DNA of 48,064 bases from Massilia mucilaginosa (GCF_011682145.1 NZ_WHJH01000055.1:1-48064), one strand, 5' to 3'; counted from the first letter of the stretch, positions 17,384 to 26,321 are shown. Notes: a model not told the origin generated them from the sequence alone. Translations and numbers: made by a program.

Positions 17384-17445
17384 GGGGCATCCTTGCGGAA
17401 GTGGAAAGACCCCAAGGTACGATATCGGATGTGAAAACCGTGTGA

Positions 17446-17469
17446 AGCCGCTGGCCGCCGCCAGCGGCT
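17446..17469 (-). terminator. Hairpin after the tas gene
   Basis: AGCCGCTGGC at 17446-17455 pairs perfectly with GCCAGCGGCT at 17460-17469 around a 4-nt loop. It lies 16 bp beyond the stop of the aldo/keto reductase gene, the last gene of the pyrD operon. No T run follows directly, so it may end transcription weakly or protect the mRNA 3' end. Confidence 0.5.
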
Positions 17470-17485
17470 GGTTTATGCGCGTCGC

Positions 17486-18532
17486 TTATGCGCCCGGGTT
17501 GGTGATGCGCGCGTGGATCGCGTCGATCTCCGCCACCACTTCCGGCGCCAGGGTCACCGCCATGGCGTCGATATTTTCCTTTAACTGCGCCAGGCTGGTC
17601 GCGCCGATGATGGTCGAGGCCACGAACCAGCGCGAGTAGCACCACGCCAGCGCCATTTGGGTCGGCGTCATGCCGTTGGCGCGTGCCAGCGCCGCGTATT
17701 CCTTGACCGCCGCCAGCACCGGCGCGCGCAGATAGCGCGGGCTCCACGACGCCGGGAAAATCGTCAGCCGTCCACTGGCCTTGGGATCGTCCAGGTACTT
17801 CGCGCTCAACTGGCCGAACGCCAGCGGGCTGTAAGCGAGCAAGCCCACATCTTCGCGAAAGCAGGTTTCGTCCATCAGGCTGGTCTCGAAGGTGCGCGCG
17901 GTCAGGTTGTACAGGTTCTGGACGCTGGCGATGCGCGGCAGCCCTTTCATCTCGGCCTGCTTGACGAATTCGCTCACGCCCCACGCACTCTCGTTCGACA
18001 GGCCGATATGGCCTATCTTGCCGGCGTCGATCAGTTCCTGCAATCCGGCCAGGGTCTCTTCGATGGGAATGGCCGCGCGTTCCTTGGCCGGGTCGAACGC
18101 GGTGGCGCCAAAGATCGGCACATTGCGGCTCGGCCAGTGCAACTGGTACAAATCGATATGATCGGTCTGCAGGCGCCGCAGGCTATCTTCGACCGCCGCG
18201 CGCAGGCTGGCGCCATCGAGGTTCTGCTTTCCTTCGCGGACCCAGTGCAGGTTCGGATTCGGGCCGGCGGCCTTGGTCGCCAGCACGATCTCGCCGCGCC
18301 GGCCGGTCTTTTTCAGCCAGCTGCCGATAAAGCGCTCGGTGTCGCCCTGCGTCTGCGGACGCGGCATGACCGGGTACATTTCTGCCGTGTCGACAAAATT
18401 GATGCCGCGTTCGAGCGCGTAATCGAGCTGGCTGTGGGCGTCGGCTTCGCTATTCTGCTCGCCGAAGGTCATGCTGCCGAGGCAGATCTTCGATACCTCG
18501 AGCGGCGTGCGTCCGAGCCTGGTCTTGATCAT
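17486..18532 (-). CDS. tas: Aldo/keto reductase, Tas type
   Basis: The 348-aa protein starts MIKTRLGRTPLEVSKICLGSMTFGEQN and shows the aldo/keto reductase tetrad: Asp and Tyr in NFVDTAEMYP, Lys in LATKAAGP, and His in LYQLHWPSR. The NADP-binding end reads MALAWCYSRWFVASTIIGATSLAQLKENIDA. The PVMPRPQTQGDTERFIGSWL stretch is typical of the Tas subgroup. The physiological substrate is unclear. AAGGA lies 7 nt before the start, and the gene begins 10 bp after pyrD, so it is the last gene of that operon. Confidence 0.9.
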   Translation of the reverse strand: MIKTRLGRTPLEVSKICLGSMTFGEQNSEADAHSQLDYALERGINFVDTAEMYPVMPRPQTQGDTERFIGSWLKKTGRRGEIVLATKAAGPNPNLHWVREGKQNLDGASLRAAVEDSLRRLQTDHIDLYQLHWPSRNVPIFGATAFDPAKERAAIPIEETLAGLQELIDAGKIGHIGLSNESAWGVSEFVKQAEMKGLPRIASVQNLYNLTARTFETSLMDETCFREDVGLLAYSPLAFGQLSAKYLDDPKASGRLTIFPASWSPRYLRAPVLAAVKEYAALARANGMTPTQMALAWCYSRWFVASTIIGATSLAQLKENIDAMAVTLAPEVVAEIDAIHARITNPGA

Positions 18533-18542
18533 GGTGCGTTCC

Positions 18543-19580
18543 TTATGGTCGAAGGGCCTGCGCGCATTCGCGGATCAGGCCCGGTCCCTGGTAAATCAGG
18601 CCGGTGTACAACTGTACCAGCGAGGCGCCGAGATGGATCTTTTCTTTGGCGTCGGCGCCGCGCATGATGCCGCCCACGCCGATAATCGGCACGGCGTCGC
18701 CCAGTTCCTGGCGCAGCGCGCGGATCACGATGTTCGACAGCTCGAATACCGGATCGCCCGAGACGCCGCCGGTTTCCTGGCCGTGCTTCATGCGCTCGAC
18801 CTCGCGGTGGCTGAGGGTGGTGTTGGTGGCGATGACGCCGTCTATCTTGTGGCGCAGCAGGGCGCCGGCGATATCCTTGATCTGGTCGCCGTCGACATCC
18901 GGCGCGATCTTGAGCGCCAGCGGCACGTAGCGCTTGTGCTGGTCGGCCAGGCGCAGTTGCGCGTCTTTCAGGCGGGAGAGCAGCGCGTCCAGTTCCGACG
19001 CGCCCTGCAGCTGGCGCAGGTTGGCGGTATTCGGCGAGGAGATGTTGACCGTCACGTAGCTGGCGTACGGGTAGACTTTTTCGAGGCAGTGCAGATAGTC
19101 GTCGACCGCGTTTTCGATCGGGGTGCTGGCGTTCTTGCCGATGTTCAGGCCAAGCACGCCCTGTTTGTCCTGGTAAAACTTCGAGGCCTGCACATTGGCG
19201 ACGAAGGCATCGACGCCGCCATTGTTAAAGCCCATGCGGTTGATCACGGCGCGCTTGGCCGGGATGCGGAAAATGCGCGGCTTGGGATTGCCCGGCTGCG
19301 GTTTGGGCGTGACCGTGCCCACTTCGATGAAGCCGAAACCGAGGCTTGAGAGGCCGTCGATGTAGGCGCCATCCTTGTCCAGCCCCGCGGCCAGGCCGAC
19401 CGGGTTGGGGAAGGTGATGCCCATGACGGTGCGCGGATCGGGCGCGGGTTTGCTTAACAGGCCGGTCAGGCCCAGCGCGGCCGCGCTACGCAGGAAGGGC
19501 AGGGTGACGTTGTGCGCCGTTTCCGGCTTGACGGTGAACAGCAGGGGACGGCCTAAGGCATACAGCAGTTTCTGGGACAT
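18543..19580 (-). CDS. pyrD: Dihydroorotate dehydrogenase (quinone), class 2
   Basis: The 345-aa flavoprotein oxidises dihydroorotate to orotate in pyrimidine synthesis, passing electrons to quinone at the inner membrane. The N-terminal helices ([25 protein letters not shown]) mark the membrane-bound class 2. The active-site run [15 protein letters not shown] holds the catalytic serine, and ATNTTLSHR and [11 protein letters not shown] bind substrate and FMN. Full length for the family. It sits between bpt (66 bp upstream) and tas on the same strand. Confidence 0.96.
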   Translation of the reverse strand: MSQKLLYALGRPLLFTVKPETAHNVTLPFLRSAAALGLTGLLSKPAPDPRTVMGITFPNPVGLAAGLDKDGAYIDGLSSLGFGFIEVGTVTPKPQPGNPKPRIFRIPAKRAVINRMGFNNGGVDAFVANVQASKFYQDKQGVLGLNIGKNASTPIENAVDDYLHCLEKVYPYASYVTVNISSPNTANLRQLQGASELDALLSRLKDAQLRLADQHKRYVPLALKIAPDVDGDQIKDIAGALLRHKIDGVIATNTTLSHREVERMKHGQETGGVSGDPVFELSNIVIRALRQELGDAVPIIGVGGIMRGADAKEKIHLGASLVQLYTGLIYQGPGLIRECAQALRP

Positions 19581-19646
19581 GGAGTGCTCGGGTTGGTGCG
19601 GGTCCCGGCATTTTACCGTGAGCCGGGGCTGCCCGCTCGCTATCGG

Positions 19647-20375
19647 CTAGCGATCGAGCACGCTCCAGATGCCGTCGATGCGCGCTTCGAGCGGCCGGAA
19701 GTTGATCTTGTAGGCCATCTTGGGACTTTGTTCGATCCAGTATCCGAGGTACACGAACGGCAGTTTCAGTTCGCTGGCCTGGGCGATCTGCCACAGCACG
19801 TTGTAGGTGCCGAAGGAGGCGCCGGCGACGTCGGGGTCGAAGAAGGTGTACACCGACGACAGGCCGTCCGACAGCACGTCGATGATCGAGACCATGCGCA
19901 GCACGCCGTCGCCGTCGCGGAACTCCACCAGGCGCGTGTTGACGCGGCTTTGCAGCAGGAACTGGGCGTACTGGTCGCGGCTGTCCTGGTCCATGCCGCC
20001 GCCGACGTGGCGCGTGGTCTGGTAGCGCAGGTAGAGCGCGTAGTGTTCGTCCGAAAAACTCAGGTTGGCGACCGTGGCCACCAGCGCCGCGTGGCGACTC
20101 CAGGCGCGCCGCTGGCCGCGGCTGGGGGCGAATTCGGCGGCGCGCACGCGCACCGGGATGCAGGCGTTGCAGCCGTCGCAGTAAGGGCGATAGGTGAAGA
20201 TGCCGCTGCGCCGGAAGCCGTTTTTCACCAGCTCGGAGTAGACGTCGGCGTTGATCAGGTGCGAAGGGGTGGCCACTTGCGAGCGCGCTTGCCGTGCGTC
20301 GAGATAGCTGCACGGGTAGGGCGCTGTGGTGTAGAACTGCAGCGTCGAGAAAGGCAGGTCGTTTAAGTGCGTCAT
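19647..20375 (-). CDS. bpt: Aspartate/glutamate leucyltransferase
   Basis: The 242-aa enzyme transfers leucine from Leu-tRNA to proteins with N-terminal Asp or Glu, marking them for ClpS/ClpAP degradation. It begins [26 protein letters not shown], the family N-terminus, and carries the cysteine pair [16 protein letters not shown] near 63-78. The acceptor-fold segment ([23 protein letters not shown]) follows. The frame is open far upstream, overlapping aat in another frame, but the conserved MTHLN fixes the start at 20375. It follows aat by 83 bp. Confidence 0.93.
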   Translation of the reverse strand: MTHLNDLPFSTLQFYTTAPYPCSYLDARQARSQVATPSHLINADVYSELVKNGFRRSGIFTYRPYCDGCNACIPVRVRAAEFAPSRGQRRAWSRHAALVATVANLSFSDEHYALYLRYQTTRHVGGGMDQDSRDQYAQFLLQSRVNTRLVEFRDGDGVLRMVSIIDVLSDGLSSVYTFFDPDVAGASFGTYNVLWQIAQASELKLPFVYLGYWIEQSPKMAYKINFRPLEARIDGIWSVLDR

Positions 20376-20458
20376 GCAGTCGCTTTCGATACGGCGTGGT
20401 TGCGAACGGTGGCCCTGGTTGCTTCCTTCGGTTCTATTGTAGCCAAACTTTACGCTGT

Positions 20459-21187
20459 TTACGCCATCTGTGTAAATGGCGATCCCGGTTTCCATTGCGC
20501 GATGCCGGGTTTGGCGATCGCGTCGCGCAAATGCGCCAGGAAGGCGCTGCGCGGGATCGGCGCCGCGCCCAGTGAGGCCAGGTGGCCGGTCTCCTGCTGG
20601 CAGTCGATCATGGCCACGCCCTGGCCGCGCAAAAAGGCGACCAGGAAGGCCAGCGCGATCTTGGAGCCGTCGGTCACGCGCGCGAACATCGATTCGCCAT
20701 AGAACATGCGGCCGATGCACACGCCATAGGCGCCGCCAACCAGTTCGCCATCGAGCCACAGTTCCGACGAGTGGGCGTAACCCATCGCGTGCAGGCCGCT
20801 GTAGCCGTCGACGATGTCGTCCGAAATCCAGGTGCCCGGGCCATCCTTGCGCGGGGCGGCGCAGGCGCGCATCACGTCTTCGAAAGCGCTGTCGAAGCGC
20901 ACCTGCCAGCGTCCGCCTTCTTGCATGCTGCGTTCGACCCGGCGCAGGGCCTTGCGCAGGCTGTTGCTGATGCGAAAATCTTCAGTCATCAGCACCATGC
21001 GCGGGTCGGTGCTCCACCAGAGAATGGGCTGGCCTTCGGAAAACCAGGGGAAGATGCCGTGCCGGTAGGCGCTCAGCAGGCGCTGGGGCGACAGGTCGGC
21101 CCCGGCCGCCAGCAGGCCCGGCGCGTCCGAGGTGAGCGCTGAGGAAACGTCGGGAAACGGCGAGTCGGTCTCAAGCCAGGGAATCAT
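20459..21187 (-). CDS. aat: Leucyl/phenylalanyl-tRNA-protein transferase
   Basis: The 242-aa enzyme adds Leu or Phe to proteins with N-terminal Lys or Arg, the other bacterial N-degron branch. Family motifs are [56 protein letters not shown] and the C-terminal [14 protein letters not shown]. It starts 3 bp after the stop of the nudix gene, so the two are translated from one mRNA. Having aat and bpt together gives both leucylation routes in one operon. Confidence 0.95.
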   Translation of the reverse strand: MIPWLETDSPFPDVSSALTSDAPGLLAAGADLSPQRLLSAYRHGIFPWFSEGQPILWWSTDPRMVLMTEDFRISNSLRKALRRVERSMQEGGRWQVRFDSAFEDVMRACAAPRKDGPGTWISDDIVDGYSGLHAMGYAHSSELWLDGELVGGAYGVCIGRMFYGESMFARVTDGSKIALAFLVAFLRGQGVAMIDCQQETGHLASLGAAPIPRSAFLAHLRDAIAKPGIAQWKPGSPFTQMA

Positions 21188-21190
21188 GGC

Positions 21191-21775
21191 TTAGTCGGGA
21201 TCGCTGGAAATACGCATCGCCCGCACCACGTCGTGCGTGTGGAAACCGAAGCCGCCGCCGTCGCGCATGCGGGCGCAGTCGGCGAAAAACAGTTCCAGGG
21301 TGGTGCGGATGGTGGGGAAGGCCAGGTCGTCCCACGGAATCTCGTGCTCGGCGAACATGCGCGCGTCCAGGCTTTCGATGCCGGGCGCAAAGTCCAGGCT
21401 GCGCAGGCGGGCCAGGTAGAACAGGTGGACCTGGTGCACCTGGGCGACATTAAGCAGGCTGAACAGGTTACCGATCTCGATGTCGGCGCCGGCTTCCTCT
21501 TCGGTTTCGCGAACGGCGGCCTCGGCGGTGGTTTCATCGTTTTCCATGAAGCCGGCCGGCAAGGTCCAGTAGCCGTGGCGCGGTTCGATCGCGCGCTTGC
21601 ACAGCAGCACGCGCACTTCCTCGCGTTCTGGTTGCCACACAGGAATGGAACCGACGACGAGTTTGGGATTCTGGTAGTGGATCGCCGCGCATTGCTTGCA
21701 GACATAGCGTGGGCGGTTGTCGCCCTCGGGGATGAGCAGGTCGACGGGATGGGCGCACTCGGAACAAAATTTCAT
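21191..21775 (-). CDS. NUDIX hydrolase with N-terminal zinc ribbon
   Basis: The 194-aa protein has a four-cysteine zinc ribbon (CSECAHPVD and CKQC, near residues 4-30) followed by a NUDIX fold. Its NUDIX box GFMENDETTAEAAVRETEEEAGADI fits G-x5-E-x7-REUXEEXGU. The layout resembles NudC-like or ADP-ribose pyrophosphatases, enzymes that cleave nucleoside diphosphates linked to another group; the substrate is not certain. It is the first gene of the nudix-aat-bpt-pyrD-tas operon. Confidence 0.88.
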   Translation of the reverse strand: MKFCSECAHPVDLLIPEGDNRPRYVCKQCAAIHYQNPKLVVGSIPVWQPEREEVRVLLCKRAIEPRHGYWTLPAGFMENDETTAEAAVRETEEEAGADIEIGNLFSLLNVAQVHQVHLFYLARLRSLDFAPGIESLDARMFAEHEIPWDDLAFPTIRTTLELFFADCARMRDGGGFGFHTHDVVRAMRISSDPD

Positions 21776-21924
21776 AGAAGGTGGAAAGAGTGTGGGAAGA
21801 ATGATGTTCGCTTACTGTACACCGATTGCAGGCCAAATGCGGTGTGCGCGGGGCGTAAAAGCGCGCTGACGCCCCTGCGCCCGCGTTTGCCTTACCGCTA
21901 TCGCGCATCTTGATTGGATTAATA

Positions 21925-21953
21925 TTGCCTAATTCTGAAAAGGCCCCTATAAT
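21925..21953 (+). promoter_or_regulatory. Promoter of the initiator tRNA gene
   Basis: TTGCCT at 21925-21930 and a consensus TATAAT at 21948-21953 are 17 bp apart. The tRNA starts 14 bp beyond the -10 box, with a GC stretch (AGGCCCC) just upstream of the -10. Confidence 0.85.
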
Positions 21954-21966
21954 AGCTACATACAGA

Positions 21967-22043
21967 CGCGGGGTGGAGCAGTCTGGCAGCTCGTCGGGCT
22001 CATAACCCGAAGGTCACAGGTTCAAATCCTGTCCCCGCAACCA
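21967..22043 (+). tRNA. tRNA-fMet (CAT), initiator
   Basis: This 77-nt gene folds as a tRNA with anticodon CAT in GGGCTCATAACCC. Three G-C pairs below the anticodon loop (GGG/CCC) and the unpaired C1 against A72 (CGCGGGG opposite CCCCGCA) identify the initiator rather than the elongator. The CCA end is encoded. It has its own promoter and terminator. Confidence 0.97.
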
Positions 22044-22049
22044 AATTCG

Positions 22050-22086
22050 AAAAGCCCTTGATTCTGCAAAGAGTCGAGGGCTTTTT
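22050..22086 (+). terminator. Rho-independent terminator of tRNA-fMet
   Basis: AAAAGCCCTTGA pairs with TCGAGGGCTTTT (one G-T pair) around TTCTGCAAAGAG, followed by a T run. It begins 7 bp after the CCA end. Confidence 0.9.
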
Positions 22087-22097
22087 CCGTTGTTGCG

Positions 22098-22289
22098 TCA
22101 GGGCTGGCGATCAGCCTCGCCGGCCGCTTCTTCCACCAGTGCGGCATTTTGCTGCGTCACTTCACCCATTTGCGTCACAGCATCGTTAACCTGGTTGATG
22201 CCGGCACTCTGCTCGCGCGGGGCCGAGCCTTGCCGATCGAGACATCGACCAATTCCTTGATGTCCTTGGCCGATGTGAAAATCGGCCAT
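22098..22289 (-). pseudogene. Remnant of a methyl-accepting chemotaxis protein
   Basis: On the minus strand one frame reads EQSAGINQVNDAVTQMGEVTQQ and NAALVEEAA, the C-terminal signalling hairpin of a chemoreceptor. Just upstream a different frame reads TSAKDIKELVDVSIGKA, the matching N-terminal side of that domain. About 40 residues normally found between them are missing and the frames do not join. No sensor domain, membrane segment or start is present. This is a decayed tail of a former receptor gene. The surrounding 22087-22399 contains nothing else recognisable. Confidence 0.8.
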
Positions 22290-22399
22290 CTCTTTCGAAC
22301 GGATGAATCTACCTGTGTTCTGCGTGGAGATCCACCGTGCCAGCGACTGTGGCGGGCACGGAGGATTCCCTTGTCCGTTGAGGGCGGACGAGGTTGACG

Positions 22400-23443
22400 C
22401 TATTTTCCTGGCTGGTTCACAGGCTGGCGCATGGCCGCCATGGCCTGCCCGATGTATGCCTTCATCTCATCGGTGATCCAGCTGCCGATCATCAGCAGCG
22501 GTTCCTTTTCGTAAGCGATGCGCATTTTCTCGTGGGTGGCGGGATCGGTACCGATGGACGATTCCGACAAGTCGATCCATTCGCGCATCAACTGGCGCAC
22601 CTGCGGATCGTGCGGTGCCGCGCCGTCGGCGATCGCCTTGCGCACCCGCGCGATCAGCGCCGGCCACTCGTCCATGCGCAGGCGGTAGTGCGCGTTCATG
22701 TACGCGAACTCCGCAGGCGAGACGTATTTCTTGAACATCGCCAGGCGCGACTGCGCAAAGGCTTCCTTCAAGAACGCCTCGACTTCCGGCGTGACGCCGT
22801 TCTGCTCGCGCATGGCGGGCTCGCGCGCCTGCATGGCCAGGATGCGGACCATTACGTCCGGGTCGCCGTTGGTATCGCGCTCCAGCTTGAGCATCCATTC
22901 CTGCGACAGCAATTGCGCCGCAGGTGCCGACGGTGGCGTGCCGGCGGCGATCATCTGCTTGAAGCGCGCCACCAGCGCGTCCCACTCGGCGATGCAAGCG
23001 GCGTCGCCGGCGAAAAATGGCAGCTGTTTCAGTTCTTCTTTTGAAAAATAGGTATCGTACATGGTCATTAACTCCAAAGTGGTCAGCCACGCGGCCAGGT
23101 CCGGCTCCACCCCGGCATCGAGTTCGCTGTGCAGCGTTGTCAGCTGCGCGCGCAAGATGCCGGCCTGGTCGATCTGGCGGGTCAGCGCGGCGATCTGCTG
23201 CTCCACGATGTTCGACAGGCTGGAGGCCGGATTGGCCAGGAAGGTTCCGATGTCGGCCAGCGACACGCCAAAGCGGCGCAGTGCCTGCACCTGGTGCAGG
23301 CGGGCGATGTCGTCGCGGTTGTACTGGCGGTAGCCGGCCTCGGAACGCGCCGAAGGACAGAGCAGGCCGATGGCATCGTAATGATGGAGCGCGCGCACCG
23401 TCAGTCCCGACCGTTTCGCCAGCTCGCCTATTTTTAACTTCAT
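22400..23443 (-). CDS. MerR family regulator with two TipAS-like domains
   Basis: The 347-aa protein opens with a MerR helix-turn-helix (MKLKIGELAKRSGLTVRALHHYDAIGLL) and the usual coiled-coil dimerisation helix to about residue 120. Two similar blocks follow: EWDALVARFKQMIAAGTPPS...QLLSQEWMLKLE and EWPALIARVRKAIADGAAPH...QLMREWIDLSE. These resemble the TipAS ligand-binding domain, which traps thiopeptide antibiotics in TipAL. The usual protein is about 250 aa with one such domain. AAGGAG lies 7 nt before the ATG at 23443. The target genes are unknown; alkA lies just upstream on the same strand. Confidence 0.88.
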   Translation of the reverse strand: MKLKIGELAKRSGLTVRALHHYDAIGLLCPSARSEAGYRQYNRDDIARLHQVQALRRFGVSLADIGTFLANPASSLSNIVEQQIAALTRQIDQAGILRAQLTTLHSELDAGVEPDLAAWLTTLELMTMYDTYFSKEELKQLPFFAGDAACIAEWDALVARFKQMIAAGTPPSAPAAQLLSQEWMLKLERDTNGDPDVMVRILAMQAREPAMREQNGVTPEVEAFLKEAFAQSRLAMFKKYVSPAEFAYMNAHYRLRMDEWPALIARVRKAIADGAAPHDPQVRQLMREWIDLSESSIGTDPATHEKMRIAYEKEPLLMIGSWITDEMKAYIGQAMAAMRQPVNQPGK

Positions 23444-23510
23444 CGAATCGCTCCTTGTCTTCATGCGTGAACACAGTCTGGAGTCTGACGTGGCGTCAGG
23501 GTCAAGCGGT

Positions 23511-24395
23511 TTAATCGCTCGGGCGCGGATGCAGGCTCGCCCACAAATGGGCAGCCGCCATGGTCCGGTGCGGCGCGTAGTTGGCCAGCAGCGCTTCGGT
23601 GCGCGCCATGTCCGGTTTGGCGTCTTCGCCCAGCAGGTGCTGGAAGGCCGTGCGGATGGCGACGTCGCCATGCAGCGAACAGTCGGGGTAGCCGTAGCCG
23701 CGCAGCAGGGCGTAGTTGACGGTCCATGGGCCGATGCCTTTGACGGCCAGCAGCGATGCCGCGACGTGTCCCGCGTCATGCTGGCGATCGAGCACCAGTG
23801 CGCCGCTGTCGACCAGTTGCGCAAGGCGCAGCAAGGTGTCGGCCTTGGAGCGCGAGAATTTGCGGGTGGTGAGCGCGTTCGCATCGAGGCGCGCCACATC
23901 GCCCGCTTCGGGGTAGCACCACAAGCCGCTGCTGTGCTGGCGGCCGGCCTGCAAGATGAACGTGCGGCGCAGCGCGATGGCGAACGTCAGGTTGATTTGC
24001 TGGCCGATGATGGCCCAGGTCAGCGCCTCGAAAATCGTGGCCGACTGCACGATGCGCAAGCCGGGCTGGCGCCGCACCACGGGTCCGAGCAGCGGGTCGC
24101 CCGCCACCGCCGCCAGAAACGGCGCCGGGTCGATCCGCAGCGCCAGGATGTTGAGCAGGGCATCGTCGGCCTGGCGCACGTAGGCGGGCGTGAGCGCGCC
24201 GTCGGCATCGACCGTGCACAGTGCCGCGTCCGGGCCGAGGGCGATGTCGAGCAGCACCGGCACGGCGCCGATCATCACGCCCTTGCGGATGCGCGCCGGT
24301 GCCACCTGTTCGGCCATGCCTTCAAGATCGCGGCTGTGGAAGGCGAGGACGTCGGCGCTGCGGTAACCCGCCGGAAGAGGAATCGACTTCTGCAA
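23511..24395 (-). CDS. alkA: DNA-3-methyladenine glycosylase II
   Basis: The 294-aa protein has an AlkA-type N-terminal domain and a helix-hairpin-helix glycosylase domain. It contains IFEALTWAIIGQQINLTFAIALRRTF near 120-145 and the HhH run LLAVKGIGPWTVNYALLRGYGYPDCSLHGDVAIR. The Asp in this last stretch is in the position of the catalytic residue. It removes alkylated purines from DNA to start base-excision repair. No Ada domain is fused to it. The MerR regulator follows 67 bp downstream on the same strand. Confidence 0.92.
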   Translation of the reverse strand: MQKSIPLPAGYRSADVLAFHSRDLEGMAEQVAPARIRKGVMIGAVPVLLDIALGPDAALCTVDADGALTPAYVRQADDALLNILALRIDPAPFLAAVAGDPLLGPVVRRQPGLRIVQSATIFEALTWAIIGQQINLTFAIALRRTFILQAGRQHSSGLWCYPEAGDVARLDANALTTRKFSRSKADTLLRLAQLVDSGALVLDRQHDAGHVAASLLAVKGIGPWTVNYALLRGYGYPDCSLHGDVAIRTAFQHLLGEDAKPDMARTEALLANYAPHRTMAAAHLWASLHPRPSD

Positions 24396-24404
24396 GTTGC
24401 GGAC

Positions 24405-25050
24405 CTATTTGCTGTGGGGAGAGGGCGCAACGATAGCACGCGGCCCGAACGGCGTGAACCCGGTCACCAGCGCCGTGCCGGCGATGACGACGGCGGCGCC
24501 GGCAACCGTATGCCAGCCCACATGTTCGGACAGGAACAGCACGCCCCACAAGATGCCGAACAGGGGACTGAGGAAGGTGACGGTCAGCGCCGAAGTGGGG
24601 CCGACTTGCTGTATCAGCTTGAAATACATGATGTAGGCAATCCCGCTGCACAGCACCCGAGCGCCAGTGCCGCCGCCATGATGCCAGGCGTGGCCACGGC
24701 GGGCGCGGGGAAGAACGGCAGAGCGGGAATCACCAGCAAGGTTGCGGCCCACATGCTGCCGTGCGCGTTGGCGAAAGGTTCGACCGCTTTGGCCGACTTG
24801 GCGTAGGTGCTGGCCACGCTGTAGCAAAAGGCGGCCAGCAGCGCGGCGGCGATGGCGAGCGGCGCCCCGGGCCGCGCTGTGACATCGTCCAAACCGACCA
24901 GCAGGGCAATGCCGCAGGTGCCGAGCGCCAGGCCGAGTATCTGTTTGCCGGCGATGGCCTGGCGCGACCAGAACGCGCCGGCATGAAAAGGAAGGAACTG
25001 CCCCAGATGGCGGCGAGGACGATCAGGCGAAGCAGGTTGGCTGTGTTCAT
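24405..25050 (-). pseudogene. EamA/DMT-family transporter, broken
   Basis: Fragments of one DMT exporter lie in different frames. The start MNTANLLRLIVLAAIWGSSFLF (from 25050) is followed directly by sequence from the protein middle (QILGLALGTCGIALLVG, then DDVTARPGAPLAIAAALL), so several membrane helices are deleted. Near 24658 a single-base shift moves the frame from MAAALALG to VLCSGIAYIMYFKLI, which runs to the end (AGTALVTGF). The total is about 646 bp against about 900 for the family. It cannot make a functional transporter unless the sequence has errors. Confidence 0.85.
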
Positions 25051-25128
25051 GGGGCGTATTCCAGATACGAAGCGGTATTGTCCACCGCCGGCCGCATGCG
25101 GGAAAGCCGCTTGTTGCTATTCAACCAG

Positions 25129-26136
25129 CTAGAACGCGCACACCTCGGTGCCGGCCGGCTCCAGCGCCGCCGCATGGCGCACCTGCAGTTCGGCCGGCAC
25201 GCCGTTCTTGATGGCGGTGAGTTCCGCGAGAATCGAAATCGCGATCTCGGACGGCGTCTTGCTGCCGATGTACAGGCCAATCGGGCCGTGCAGGCGCGCC
25301 AGCTGCTGGTCCGACAGGTCGAATTGCTTGAGCCGCTCGCGCCGTTTGGCGTTGTTCAGGCGCGAGCCGATCGCGCCCACATAAAACGCCTTGGACTTGA
25401 GCGCCTCCATCAGCGCCAGGTCGTCCAGCTTGGGGTCGTGCGTGAGCGCCACCACGGCGCTGCGGTGATCCAGGTGCGATTCGAGCACCAGGTCGTCCGG
25501 CATCGTGTGCACCAGCTGCACCCCAGGCAGGTTCCAGCCGGCGCGGTATTCTTCGCGCGGGTCGCACACGGTCACGTAGTAGTCCATCGCCGTGGCGATC
25601 TGCGCCAGGAAGCGCGAGAGCTGGCCGGCCCCGATGATGAACAGGCGCCAGCGCGGGCCGTGAATCGTGGTCAGCACGCCGTTGGCCAGCAACTGCGCAT
25701 CGCCCGACTGCGCTGGCGTCAGGCTGACCGTACCGGTAGCCAGGTCGAGCCGGCGCGCCAGCAGTTCGTGCGCTTCCAGGCGCGCGAGCAGTTCGTCGAT
25801 GGCGCTGGCGTTCGACAGCGGTTCGATCGCCAGTTCGATGGTGCCGCCGCAGGGCAGGCCGAAACGGTGCGCTTCGTCGGCGCTGATGCCGTAGCTGACC
25901 ACCTCGGGAATGGCGCGCGTGATGCCGTGCCGGCGCACGCGTTCGATCAGGTCATCTTCGATGCACCCGCCCGAGACCGAGCCGACCACGCGGCCGTCGT
26001 CGCAGATGGCGAGCGTGGCGCCGATCGGGCGCGGGCTCGAGCCCCAGGTCTTGATCACGGTGATCAACTCGCAGCGGTGACCGGCGGCGATCCACGCCGA
26101 GGCGGTCTTTAATACTTCCAGGTCTATGCTGTCCAT
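25129..26136 (-). CDS. XdhC/CoxI family protein
   Basis: The 335-aa protein starts MDSIDLEVLKTASAWIAAGH. Its N-terminal XdhC_CoxI domain has the TWGSSPRPIGATLAI and GSVSGGCIEDDLI motifs, and its C-terminal Rossmann domain has FIIGAGQLSRFLAQIA and FYVGAIGSRLNNAKRRERL. XdhC proteins sulfurate and insert molybdenum cofactor into xanthine dehydrogenase-type enzymes. No such enzyme gene is in the window. The frame is open to 26202, but family members start near this ATG; no strong ribosome site is seen. A 44-aa membrane protein gene diverges from it. Confidence 0.88.
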   Translation of the reverse strand: MDSIDLEVLKTASAWIAAGHRCELITVIKTWGSSPRPIGATLAICDDGRVVGSVSGGCIEDDLIERVRRHGITRAIPEVVSYGISADEAHRFGLPCGGTIELAIEPLSNASAIDELLARLEAHELLARRLDLATGTVSLTPAQSGDAQLLANGVLTTIHGPRWRLFIIGAGQLSRFLAQIATAMDYYVTVCDPREEYRAGWNLPGVQLVHTMPDDLVLESHLDHRSAVVALTHDPKLDDLALMEALKSKAFYVGAIGSRLNNAKRRERLKQFDLSDQQLARLHGPIGLYIGSKTPSEIAISILAELTAIKNGVPAELQVRHAAALEPAGTEVCAF

Positions 26137-26186
26137 TGAATCGAATATACTGGCGCTCCTGAATCGAGCACATGGTGGGTGGGAAG

Positions 26187-26321
26187 ATGAGCAATGATAC
26201 AAAAAATGACGACGGTTCGCCGAAGTTCGGCCGTTTGCTGATCGTCCTCGTGGCGGTGGTGGTGTTTTGCGGCGTGCTGACGTGGATCATGGGGACGTAC
26301 TTCCCGGATTTCCCGAGCTAG
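26187..26321 (+). CDS. 44-aa single-pass membrane protein, unknown function
   Basis: ATG 26187 opens a frame of 44 codons: a polar start (MSNDTKNDDGSPKFG), one hydrophobic helix RLLIVLVAVVVFCGVLTWIM and a short end GTYFPDFPS. GGGAAG lies close before the start. Codon use is GC-rich at third positions, like real genes here. It is divergent from the XdhC gene (51 bp) and convergent with the operon ending at 26334. It is not recognised; being so short, it could be missed by gene callers. Confidence 0.6.
   Translation: MSNDTKNDDGSPKFGRLLIVLVAVVVFCGVLTWIMGTYFPDFPS

Noticed and set aside
21967-22400. Genomic island or integration site at the initiator tRNA
   Set aside because: No integrase, no repeated tRNA 3' end and no mobile genes follow; the tRNA has its own terminator.
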